Origin: Paraphaeosphaeria minitans
Lineage: Eukaryota > Ascomycota > Dothideomycetes > Pleosporales > Didymosphaeriaceae
Direction: 5' to 3'
Assembly (NCBI GenBank): GCA_015832175.1
Contig: WJXW01000002.1
Span: forward strand, 558,001 to 622,000
Length of the DNA stretch: 64,000 nucleotides
The translations under genes were made by a program, and so were the position numbers. Shown piece after piece: positions 1-8,484 of the stretch; the stretch's first letter is position 1; the number at the start of each line of letters is the position of its first letter. A model generated the notes under the pieces. That model did no database searches, was not told the origin of the DNA, and saw nothing but the letters and a program-made list of their open reading frames with translations.

Positions 1-302
1 AAGCCATGTGAGCCGATGGTACATGGCGTACTTGGGTATCTTCATACACCCTCCGCAAAATCACCCTTGAAGACGCTGGCAGCATCAAGCAAAATCGTAC
101 ATTCAAAATCAGCATTTTGAAGTTAACGTACATATTACATTAACATATTCTGGCCTCGGCCATGCTCTCGATCATACATCTTTTGAGGGCGCCAAATATC
201 CTGTCACCATTACACCAATGCGTCCCAAACGCCAGTAGATGCGATTCTCTTCCTCCGAGTCTTACATCCAAATGATCTTACAATGCACCAAGCTCTTATT
301 CA

Positions 303-881
303 TCACTCCTTCTTGTCCTCTTTCCCCTCCTTCTTATCCCAATTCCACACCTCCCAAATCTGCCCCAGAATAATATCAGTATAACTCTTCCCCTCCTCAA
401 GCGCCTTTCTCTCCTCCTCCAGCCTCTTCTCCTTCCACCCCGCCTCCTCATCACCCATCCAAATCTTCCCCAGCAACCCCTTCTTCTCCCTCTCCTTGCC
501 CAGCCCCTCCAACCCCTCCCGCCGCGCGCGCTCAGCTTCTTCCCGCTCCTTCAATATCCGGCTCGTTTCGCGCGCCTTTTCGGTGGGGAGCGAGCTGACC
601 GGGCTGCGGAAGGAGGGCGTCATGAGGGAGAGCAGGGAACGTCCTTTGTACGACTCGGCGAGGTGGTCCGCGGAAAGGTAGAAGCCGACGGCGAGGGAAA
701 ACGTGTAGAGGTCGAGTTTGCGCGGGGGGAGGAGCGCGATGGTGGGGCAGATGAGAGCGCCGCCGATGGCGATGTTGCGTTTGTAGCGGTTGTAGCGTTC
801 TTGCTGCTCGAGAGCGATGCGTTGGTCGGGCGTGAGGATGTCGGTGGGTGCGTTTGGGGTCGCCATTGTGGGTGTGGGCAT
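303..881 (-). CDS. small conserved membrane protein, uncharacterised
   Basis: A 192-residue single-exon ORF. A hydrophobic stretch at about residues 36-72 (IAIGGALICPTIALLPPR, then a second hydrophobic run ending near LSADHLAES) looks like one or two membrane segments. It is followed by a conserved-looking SLPTEKARE motif and a highly charged Glu/Lys/Arg tail with Trp-rich patches (IWMGDEEAGW, IWEVWNWDKK). This layout recalls a family of short fungal proteins often auto-named 'rhomboid family membrane protein', but no rhomboid Ser/His catalytic motif is visible, so I do not assign protease activity. A second Met at residue 6 is an alternative start. Reading frame, amphipathic tail and position make it likely to be real; function is unknown. 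Confidence 0.6.
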   Translation of the reverse strand: MPTPTMATPNAPTDILTPDQRIALEQQERYNRYKRNIAIGGALICPTIALLPPRKLDLYTFSLAVGFYLSADHLAESYKGRSLLSLMTPSFRSPVSSLPTEKARETSRILKEREEAERARREGLEGLGKEREKKGLLGKIWMGDEEAGWKEKRLEEERKALEEGKSYTDIILGQIWEVWNWDKKEGKEDKKE

Positions 882-1264
882 GCACGGGCGGTGCGGGGAT
901 CTTTGTCTTTACTGGGGGTATCAAGGAGTCGTGGGACGGTGCACGTGGAGAAAGTGTTTTGGCGGAGGTTTGAAGGTGTTCATGATGCAAAGACCATTGC
1001 CGCGCTTATTCTGGCGCTCGGCTAGATGCTGGCTGGCTAGCTGGGATGTGCCGGCCCCCGGCTAGCTTCATCTGCTTTCGGAGCTGTTGAGTGTGACGAC
1101 ACGACACTACAACAACGTTGGGACATCGGATAGATAATCACCATTGCGTCGAATTACACAGTTTCTTTGCTTTGATGACTAAATCCATGCCTTTAAAAGC
1201 CCAGTCCTCCCCCAGTGACCAAGCCACCTCTCCCCAAGCCCGCCTCCACCAACAGTCCACCATC

Positions 1265-2110
1265 ATGCTCCGCGAGCAGCAGAACGAAGTCGACCTCCTA
1301 ATCCTCGGCGCTGGTTGGACCGCCACCTTCCTGATCCCACTCCTTGAGACAGAGAAAATCCCCTACGCAGCCACCACAACCACCGGACGCGACAACACCA
1401 TCCCCTTCAAATTCAACCCGGACTCCGGCTCCGCAGAGCCCTACAAGACGCTCCCAAAAGCCAAAACCATCCTCATCACCTTCCCGCTCACGGGAAAAGG
1501 CCCCTCCAAAGCCCTCACCGGGCTCTACCGCTCCGTCCACGGCGCAAAGAACCACTGGATCCAGCTCGGCCACACGGGCATATTCAACCAGCTGCCGGAC
1601 TCCTACTCGGACGACGACGCGCCGTACGACAAGAGCAACGAGCGCGCCGTCGCTGAGGACGAGCTGCGGGAGCTGGGCGGCACGGCGCTGAATCTCTCGG
1701 GCTTGTATGGCGGCACGCGTGTCCCGCGATCGTGGCTTCCGCGGCTGGGCCAGAGCAAGGACGATGTGCGCAAGCGCGGCGCTGTGCACTTCATCCACGG
1801 CGAGGACGTCGCGAGGGCGATTGTTGCGAGTCACAGGCATCCGACCCCGGGAAAGAGATGGATTTTGGCGGACCTGAGGGTGTATGATTGGTATGATTTG
1901 ATTATGAGCTTCGGTGCTATGGTGGACGGGGAACAAAGCGCGCAGCAAGAGGAGACGAGGCAGCAGTTTGCAAAGTGGGTGGGTGAGCTGATGCTAGAGG
2001 AAGATGTAAGGGCGTTGCCGAGGGAGATGGGCAAGCTGGGGAGGAAGTTGGATTCGAGGGGGTTCTGGAAGGAGCATGGGATATGGCCGAGGCATCAGAG
2101 ACTTGGATAA
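1265..2110 (+). CDS. NAD(P)-binding Rossmann-fold (extended SDR/YeeZ-like) protein
   Basis: The frame is open from 1118, but the conserved fold begins just after the Met at 1265 (MLREQQNEVDLLILGAGWTA), so I prefer that start, giving 281 residues. The opening beta strand and GAGWTATFL glycine motif form a dinucleotide-binding site. LILITFPLTGKG-like hydrophobic strands and QLGHTGIFN follow at intervals expected for a nucleoside-diphosphate-sugar epimerase/YeeZ-type fold. The mid region has ERAVAEDELRELGG, then LNLSGLYGGTRVPRSWLPRL and VHFIHGEDVARAIV, which match the substrate-side helices of atypical extended SDRs. Substrate is unknown. No introns are needed. Met codons at 1175 and 1187 are less likely starts because the intervening residues are low-complexity. 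Confidence 0.75.
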   Translation: MLREQQNEVDLLILGAGWTATFLIPLLETEKIPYAATTTTGRDNTIPFKFNPDSGSAEPYKTLPKAKTILITFPLTGKGPSKALTGLYRSVHGAKNHWIQLGHTGIFNQLPDSYSDDDAPYDKSNERAVAEDELRELGGTALNLSGLYGGTRVPRSWLPRLGQSKDDVRKRGAVHFIHGEDVARAIVASHRHPTPGKRWILADLRVYDWYDLIMSFGAMVDGEQSAQQEETRQQFAKWVGELMLEEDVRALPREMGKLGRKLDSRGFWKEHGIWPRHQRLG

Positions 2111-2906
2111 GTGACTCGTGAGGGGGCTGTTGTGCGATAAGTGCATTATAAACATTAAGTTGACTTGCTGTGCCCGTTTGTACAGTTTGGCGTGCTGGCG
2201 CAACCACGTCGCGATACCTAACACGAATATTGGGAATTTGCTAAGTAATAGCCAAGATCGTCTGCAAAAATGTGCCCGGCTCTGAATGACTTCAACGCCC
2301 AGGCACATGACCCATATCGAATTTGCGCACAGCAATCCCACATCCCACGCCCTTCTCCCAACCCTATGATTTCCCTCTGACCCACCGTGGATAGCAAGCG
2401 CCCTACATGCTTGTAGTGAGACAACCAGAGACACGCCCTCCTACGATTTTCCGGCGTAGGCCTAACCCGCATCGCTAGTCCAATATCGAACCCTTCCATC
2501 AACCCCAGATTACCCCTGACCCGCTGCTAGTTGTGACGTACAAGAAGAAACTCCCTCCGCGGTTATCCGTTGCGTGCCCAACGCGTTCCTGACCCGGGCC
2601 GACGGTCCACTATCAAACCATACCTTCGGTACCAGCCCAAGGCACACCCACAACATCACTATGCACCGCAAAATTCGAGGTCGAGATTTCCATGTCGAGG
2701 CTATCCCCAGGGCTTCTCGCATTACTGTAGTTCTGTAGTCTGCACTGCTGCTTTTCTTATCGTGTCTGTAGGCAGCATGGATAGAGCCCTTCGCCGTCCG
2801 ACGTACCTGCACCGGCACGAAAAAGAACGAAGGAAAACCACGGATAGGGCAATTATCATGGTCGCATCCCAACATGCTCAAAATTCAATTTTTAAACTCA
2901 TCTAGG

Positions 2907-3480
2907 CTCCGGTATGTGGCGGGCTGTGCACTGATTTGTACCGGTCGAATTCAACGATAGCCGCTGAGCGATGCAACGCCATCAGTTGCCAGCGAGACCT
3001 CCTCCCAGTGGCCACCGTGAGCCCTTTTCCAGTGTCTGAATTTCAATGGCTCGAGTAAATCCAGAGTGCGGTATGGTGAGGGCCGTGCACTGATCCGCAG
3101 CGCGGAAATCTCACGATAACCGTTGAGCGATTGCAGTACCATCGGTTGCGGACATGACTCTTCCCTCAAAGGCCCTCATGACAGTTTTTACGTGCTGTGA
3201 TTCGCAGTCTTGGGTTCGGCGAGGCGTCGGTGAGCAAATTACTGTTTACTGACCCGCACTGTCCGGTCCTCACGGTAGCCGTTGAGAAGTGACTACGCAG
3301 CGCCATCGGCCCACAGCGAGATATCCCGCCCAATAGCTCGTGTGATACACTCTCCAGCGTGTGGGTTTCGATAAATCGTGTCCATCCAGGTTCTGGTACG
3401 CTGAAGGTTGAGCACTGATCCGTCCTGTTCAAACCTTACGATGTCCATTTTAGTCACTTCCCAACTGCCCTCTCAACGGT
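2907..3480. repeat. degenerate ~159-bp tandem repeat, about four units
   Basis: The block 'ggtatg...gtgcactgat' at 2911-2935 recurs at 3070-3094, exactly 159 bp later. The same core appears as 'actgacccgcac' at 3248 (159 bp on) and 'gcactgatccg' near 3414 (about 166 bp on). Each core is followed by a 'tcacgRtaRccgttgag'-like segment and a 'ccatcggt/ccatcagt' segment. Units have diverged substantially by substitution and small indels. No convincing ORF spans the block; short ORFs on either strand change frame between units. Confidence 0.7.
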
Positions 3481-3871
3481 TATCGTGAGATGCCTCTCTT
3501 CGTTTCTACGGTACCGTTGAGACTGTGGCCTGCTGGAATGTGTATAAGAGGGCCTTCGTCGCTGCCGGTTCTCTGTCTTCAGCCATCGTCAGTACATCAC
3601 ACTCCAATACCACTTTCAATCACGCTTTCCAAGCTCTTTTCCAGCCACCAAGCTTTACAGCAACACTTACCACACCATCAGCTTACCAGCAACATACTCC
3701 TGACTTTCGCCGTCATCGCTGTAAGTCCTGCTCGCATCGAAGCCCACGCCGGCTGCGGACTCACTCTCCTCAGACCACCACCTCGTCGATCACTCTGGAA
3801 ACGAAGTCCAGAGCCAAAACTCATCCGATTCACCTCAGGACCCACCACACACACCTTACCCTCTCATCAAA

Positions 3872-5875
3872 ATGGCTTACTGCCCAGGAAATCCGATCCC
3901 CACTGGCCGCATCGGCACTATCCGGGCCAGCTTCCCCTACGGCAACCCGACGTGCCGCATGGAAATCACCTCGCGCCATGTGGAGGTCCACACCCGCACG
4001 CTGGCGGGTCACTCGACGAGCCCAAGTCCCCCGACCGTCATCCAGTACATGGACGACGGTGGCCCGGTGCCCAGCATGGCCGACTTTGACTTCGTCTTCC
4101 GAATGTACCGTGGGACGAACGGGTTCAAGCTGAATGGGCCGGGCATGCCGTTTTGGCACGCCCCGCAGACCGCGTCCCGGATGATGAATCCCGGGGCCAT
4201 GATCGGGTACCCCCAGTACGGCCATTTGGGCGTCTTCGATGCCCAAACGAGGGCAGCTTACCTCCCGGCTGGCCTTCCTCAACAGCCGACCTTCGCGCCT
4301 TTCGCGCCTATCACACCTCTTGCGCCTGTCGCACCTCTGGGGCCTGTCACACCCCTCGCGCCTGTCGTGCCTTTCATTGGCGCGAGCGCCAATCTGCCCA
4401 TCCTCATCGAGGACGACAATAATGACGCGGGCGCTCATTCGCCCTTCGTCGTCAATGGCAGCGACAATGGTGCGCAGGATCCCATTCCGGCACCAAAAGA
4501 GGCTACTGCGGAGCCTCTTCCGCCCTCTCACCTCCGAGAGCGGCTGGCCCACTTGAAGGGGTTCGTCATCAACAGATGCGACCAATTGGGGTGGTTGGAG
4601 ACTATGAAGGCTGCCTCCTACAAGCAGCAGGAGGAGTACTGCCGGCTGTTTTGGCCGGCGAACGAGCAGGCGGAGGTGGACCTTGACTGGGTCACGAAAC
4701 ACTTCAGTAACTTCACTGAAGCGTATATCGAGCGCCGTGCCGTTGAAGGCAGGAAGAGGAGGGAGGGGCTCGATTGGGAGAAGGACGGGGAAGGGATTGC
4801 GGCGGGTTGGGAGATGAGGAAGAAAGAGCAGAGTGAGCAGGCGAAGAGGGATAAAGAGCTTAGGGAGAAAGCTACGAAGAGGAAAGCCGAGCGTGAAGAG
4901 CAAAGGCGAATCCGCCTAGAAGAGAAGGAGAAGCGAGACGCTGAAAAGCGCGCTGCTGATGAGGCAAAGAAGAGGAGGGCCGAGGAAGAGAAAGCTGCCA
5001 AGGCAGCTGAAAAAGAAAGGCAAAAGCTCACCGCCGCTGCAGAAAAGCAGAAGGCAAGAGAGGAAGAGAAGGAGAGGAAGGCCGGAGAGAGGAAGGCACG
5101 GCATGCAGCCGCTCCTTCGAGGAAGAGGAAAGCAACGCCCACGCCTGTGGAGCCGGCGAAGAAGCGCAAGACAAATGCGCGGTTGCTGATACCTACCGCC
5201 CCACTGCACATCGAAAGGCCCAGTGTTGGCGAACTCAAAGCCAGTATCATGGCAGAGTCCGATACTGAGGTTGATGATGATGACGATGGCCTTGGTGCAG
5301 CCATCATGGCCGCTCATGATAGCGAGCCACCAGCAGAATCGGAGGAGGAATCCGATGCTGACGACGACGAGGTTGCTCCCATCTTCGCTGCGCAGGTCAA
5401 AGAACCGGCTTCAGAGCCACCCACTCGGGCTATCACGGCCCAAGAGCAGCATACAGCTGCTCCACCACTCCCAGCTCAAGCATTTGAGTCTGCGGAGGAG
5501 GTTGAGAGTGAGGACGACTGCGACAGCCTCTTCAATGGGAATGAAGAGGAGGCGGATGAAGAGGAAGAGAAAGAGGAAGAGGAGGAAAAGAGCTGGGTGC
5601 ATGAGCTCTTCGACATCAAAGCCGAAGAGGAGAGCGAGGACGAGAGCGAGGACGAGAGCGAGGACGAGAGTGAGGACGAGAGTGAGGACGAGAGTGAGGT
5701 GGAGGAGGAACCAGTGCAGAAGGTCCTTTCGCCTCGCGAGCAAAAGCGGGCGGAGATCGAGACGCGGATGGAGGAGGTGAGGGGGCAGATGCAGGATTCC
5801 CGCAATGAGCTCTTCAGACGAAGATGCCACCAGTGCATCGATTCGCTGAGGAGGGAGAGGGAGCAGTACTTGTAG
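3872..5875 (+). CDS. charged low-complexity protein with bipartite NLS and acidic SED repeats
   Basis: A 667-residue uninterrupted ORF. The N-terminal ~130 residues (many Gly, Pro, Met) look folded but match no family I know. Residues ~138-168 are a Pro-rich run of (A/T)P(F/L/V) hexapeptide-like repeats. Residues ~200-285 form a mixed segment with LDWVTKHFSNFTEAYIERRA. Residues ~290-410 are a long Lys/Arg/Glu helix, a probable coiled coil or single alpha-helix. A textbook bipartite nuclear localisation signal (SRKRKATPTPVEPAKKRKT) lies near residues 415-433. The remainder is strongly acidic, ending in five to six tandem SEDE units coded by a 12-bp DNA repeat at about 5632-5699, then a short basic helical tail. 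A nuclear or chromatin-associated role is inferred from composition only. Confidence 0.75.
   Translation: MAYCPGNPIPTGRIGTIRASFPYGNPTCRMEITSRHVEVHTRTLAGHSTSPSPPTVIQYMDDGGPVPSMADFDFVFRMYRGTNGFKLNGPGMPFWHAPQTASRMMNPGAMIGYPQYGHLGVFDAQTRAAYLPAGLPQQPTFAPFAPITPLAPVAPLGPVTPLAPVVPFIGASANLPILIEDDNNDAGAHSPFVVNGSDNGAQDPIPAPKEATAEPLPPSHLRERLAHLKGFVINRCDQLGWLETMKAASYKQQEEYCRLFWPANEQAEVDLDWVTKHFSNFTEAYIERRAVEGRKRREGLDWEKDGEGIAAGWEMRKKEQSEQAKRDKELREKATKRKAEREEQRRIRLEEKEKRDAEKRAADEAKKRRAEEEKAAKAAEKERQKLTAAAEKQKAREEEKERKAGERKARHAAAPSRKRKATPTPVEPAKKRKTNARLLIPTAPLHIERPSVGELKASIMAESDTEVDDDDDGLGAAIMAAHDSEPPAESEEESDADDDEVAPIFAAQVKEPASEPPTRAITAQEQHTAAPPLPAQAFESAEEVESEDDCDSLFNGNEEEADEEEEKEEEEEKSWVHELFDIKAEEESEDESEDESEDESEDESEDESEVEEEPVQKVLSPREQKRAEIETRMEEVRGQMQDSRNELFRRRCHQCIDSLRREREQYL
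5632..5699 (+). repeat. 12-bp in-frame tandem repeat coding SEDE
   Basis: A gaggacgagagc/gaggacgagagt unit repeats five to six times inside the 667-residue ORF. Units differ at the Ser third position (agc early, agt late), so the array grew in at least two steps. Confidence 0.85.
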
Positions 5876-6292
5876 CTTGGTTTTTCAGCCCTGCTTCATT
5901 GCTAGCACTGGTAGGTAGTAAATCAATACTTCTACTACTATTACTAGCACTGGTAGGTACTGTTGATACAATGGTTACCTACCTCAATTGATTCTGCAAG
6001 TGACACTGCCGTCTACTGTTCAAGCTTGACGCTACCTGATGCGCATTGCCCCGTCGCAAGTCGTTGTAAACGTCGTCAAGTCGATGCTCGTGTTGCTCTA
6101 GATACCGTAGGTACCTGAGGTCGTTCGCGAATTCCACGTGTAGTGTTCGCGCCGTTCCGCCACGCCTCGTCCCTGACCAATCAGCGCCCCACCACCCGCG
6201 ATTGCGCCATTCGGTAGCCTGAAATCTTTCTGCACGATGCATTTTGTAGATGTCTGGTTCAATACACTTTCCATAGCCCAGTGAATTCAGCC
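5876..6292. other. intergenic region, no gene seen
   Basis: Between the stop of the charged protein and the fRMsr start. It contains a duplicated 'tactagcactggtaggta' phrase near 5899-5917 and 5941-5959. The reverse-strand open frame here is not supported by any recognisable domain. Confidence 0.5.
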
Positions 6293-7090
6293 ATGGTACG
6301 TCATGATGTATGTGTAGCTTGGACGTGGCGTTGATGCTGGGAGCAGGTTCACGCAGACTCGTCGCATTTTGCAAGTGGCATGAGCAAGACAGAGGTGTAC
6401 GGGCAGGTGCTGGAGCAGGCCACGGCCCTGTTCGACGGGCAGAGGAACTGGGTACGTGGGACTGGGACTGGTGCTTTGTTCCGACGTAGTGTAGTGAAGT
6501 TATACTGACTTGCATCTAGGTCTGGTATGATGACCCTTACCCTCTCACGCCGACTTGGCGTTATGGTAGTTCAACAAAACTTAACTAACCTGCTGCTCGA
6601 TAGCAACTTCTCCAACGCTGCCGCGCTCCTCTGGCATGCATATCATTCCCTTCCTGCCCCATCATCCGCAGTGAACTGGTCCGGTTTCTACTTCACAGAT
6701 CCGTCGAACCCGCGCAAACTCATTCTTGGACCCTTCCAAGGCCAAGTCGCGTGCCAGGCCATTGCTTTCGGCCGAGGCGTGTGCGGAGCGGCTGCTGAGA
6801 CCAAAGTCACTCAGCTGGTTGAGGATGTAGAGAAGTTCCCAGGGCACATTGCCTGTGACGGAGCGAGCAAGAGCGAGGTTGTCGTGCCGATTGTCAAAGA
6901 TGGAAAGGTGAGTACCGCCTCGCTAGCAGCTTCTCATAACAGGCAGACATTACTTGGAGCAACGCTTACGCAAGAACAGACGGTCGCCATAATCGATATT
7001 GATTGTGCAGAGCTGAATGGTTTCAATGACGAGGATCAAGTTGCGTTGGAGGAGTTGGCCCGGTTGCTGGCAGAGTCGTGTGATTTTTGA
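6293..7090 (+). CDS. free methionine-(R)-sulfoxide reductase (GAF domain), five exons including a 5-nt exon
   Basis: Predicted join 6293-6295, 6347-6451, 6520-6524, 6604-6907, 6980-7090 gives 175 residues, close to the yeast enzyme's 180. The protein reduces free Met-R-sulfoxide in the cytosol using a GAF-fold active site. Visible signatures: HADSSHF near the N-terminus, DGQRNWVCNFSNAAALLWHA, VNWSGFYF, LGPFQGQVACQ, GRGVCGAA, GHIACDG and IDIDC. Three family cysteines fall at residues 88, 98 and 122. The start ATG is immediately followed by a gtacgt donor, so the first coding exon is the ATG alone. The VHAD frame opens at 6347 after a cag acceptor and has an in-frame stop upstream without that splice. 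Exon 3 is only GTCTG and is needed to make the conserved NWVCN. Introns are 51, 68, 79 and 72 bp. Confidence 0.85.
6520..6524 (+). other. 5-nt microexon (GTCTG) of the fRMsr gene
   Basis: Flanked by acceptor tgcatctag (6511-6519) and donor gtatga (6525-). The downstream intron has a ttaactaac branch site and a gatag acceptor at 6603. Joining TGG|GTCTG|CAACTTC yields W-V-C-N-F, the family consensus. Skipping it gives the wrong frame. Confidence 0.75.
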
Positions 7091-7376
7091 TATACCCCAA
7101 GTAGTCCTGTCGCATGTCTGACGTTGATGGTATGAATGAATGCCGGATTGGCAGAAGGCAGTCATTGATCCCAGAGCGCCGGTGTTCTTTCAATATACCA
7201 ATCCATGATGGAAGGCTCCAGTGAGCGCCTCCAAGTCAAACAACCTCATGACGCCTTCTAAATGCAGCAATATGTGGGTATCGTAGGCTTCGCCATGCTG
7301 AACCGGCAAACAGCCCGGCAGTGTGCACATCTACGCCGCTGATGCGCAGGCACCACAGGTTCCCCAGGTCCACATA

Positions 7377-7763
7377 TTAGCCCGGTCCGATCTTGGGCAT
7401 GTCGTGGTGCTCGCTCAGCCCACTGAGGTATTTATTCAGCTCCTCCACCTTCTCCTTGTGCGTCTTGACGCCCTCCTTCTTCAGCCGGTCCTCCAATCGC
7501 TTTCGCCGCATCTCGTCGTGGCGCTTTTCCGCCTCCGTTTTCCTCCGGCCGCCGTCTTCTTTCAGTGCCTTCTCGGCTGTGTCAGGAGATATGGAGCGTC
7601 GTGGCGTGTGCGACGACGACTTCGAGCGCGCCTTGGCCTGGATTGACGCTTCGGCGCTGGCATCGGCTGGCTTTGACTTTTTCTTTTTCTTCTTCTTGTC
7701 GACGCCGCCGCCTTTGAGCTTTAGAGCGCCGCCGGCGGCCGAGGCGTAGTCGGATGGCGGCAT
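7377..7763 (-). CDS. FAM32A-like (DUF1754) protein
   Basis: 128 residues from the Met at 7763; the frame is open 30 codons further upstream, but family members begin at MPPSDYASAAGGALKLKGG. Layout matches the FAM32A family: GGALKLKGG at the start, a poly-Lys stretch (KKKKKKKSK), a variable acidic/Ser region, then the conserved C-terminal helix with EAEKRHDEMRRKRLEDRL, KEGVKTHKEKVEELNKYL and the terminal SEHHDMPKIGPG. In animals FAM32A is a nuclear protein found at the spliceosome catalytic centre; the fungal role is inferred by homology. Divergent 5' ends are not shared with a close neighbour. Single exon. Confidence 0.85.
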   Translation of the reverse strand: MPPSDYASAAGGALKLKGGGVDKKKKKKKSKPADASAEASIQAKARSKSSSHTPRRSISPDTAEKALKEDGGRRKTEAEKRHDEMRRKRLEDRLKKEGVKTHKEKVEELNKYLSGLSEHHDMPKIGPG

Positions 7764-8136
7764 GATCGCGGCGTGGTGGCGTGTCGAGATGCGGTGGTGC
7801 GAAAGTTCACAGCGAAGCTCCGCTCGGCGCGCAAAAGGCAGCCGCGTTGACATATAGGTAGGGCACGTGACGCGGGGTCCGTATCCCCCTCCAGCTATCC
7901 GGGCAGCGTTTTAAGACACCGAAGTGCTTCACAAGTTGCGGCAAAGCCCCACAGGGCTAGGCTGACCACCGCAAGTTCTCGGATGCTCATTTATAGACTT
8001 TCGTTGCAGCCCAATGCCGTTCGTTCGTACGTGTATCCAGCGAGTCTACCGCATCGCAAGAATATCGATTCGCTCTGACCTGACCCTGTCAATCATCCCT
8101 CTGGCATTATAGAACGACTTCTAGTATTGCATATCA
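7764..8136. other. intergenic, nothing recognised
   Basis: Contains the upstream region of the FAM32A-like gene. No ORF, RNA gene or notable repeat was recognised. Confidence 0.4.
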
Positions 8137-8484
8137 TTGCAACAGAGGTTCTCTAGGGATACAGACAACCAGTCGTTGCGACCTCAATTCCCCGACATCA
8201 TCAGCCTCCTATCCCTCCCAGCAGAACTTCGTCTGCACACATATTCCTTCACATCCATCCATGGCCCTGCTCTACCTGCACTTCTGCTCGCTTACCATCG
8301 CCTCTATCCCTCCCGACGACGAGTGCCTCGAACGCGTCTTAGTCGTTCGAAAGGTGCGCCATGTTCGACCTCTTCCGTTCGCGCATACGGTAATACCTAC
8401 CTACTGTATGAACGCAGCCCTGACTGCACAGTATCATCCAAGACCACCTTCACGTACACCATTTCTACAAATACCCATGTATAA
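8137..8484 (+). pseudogene. possible truncated F-box/2EXR-like fragment
   Basis: A 115-codon frame contains ISLLSLPAELRLHTYSF, which resembles the LLxLPxELRxxIYxx opening of the F-box-like or 2EXR proteins abundant in filamentous ascomycetes. The rest of the frame is basic and low-complexity, matches nothing, and stops soon after. I read it as a broken fragment or a chance resemblance; a short intron could extend it, but I could not find a convincing continuation. Confidence 0.25.

Noticed and set aside
3830..5830. Long minus-strand ORFs opposite the charged protein gene
   Set aside because: Shadows of a strongly biased sense ORF; their products are low-complexity reverse translations (Ser/Leu-rich).
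6452..6603. Single-intron model skipping the 5-nt exon in the fRMsr gene
   Set aside because: Joining 6451 to 6604 shifts the frame away from the conserved NFSNAAALLWHA sequence.
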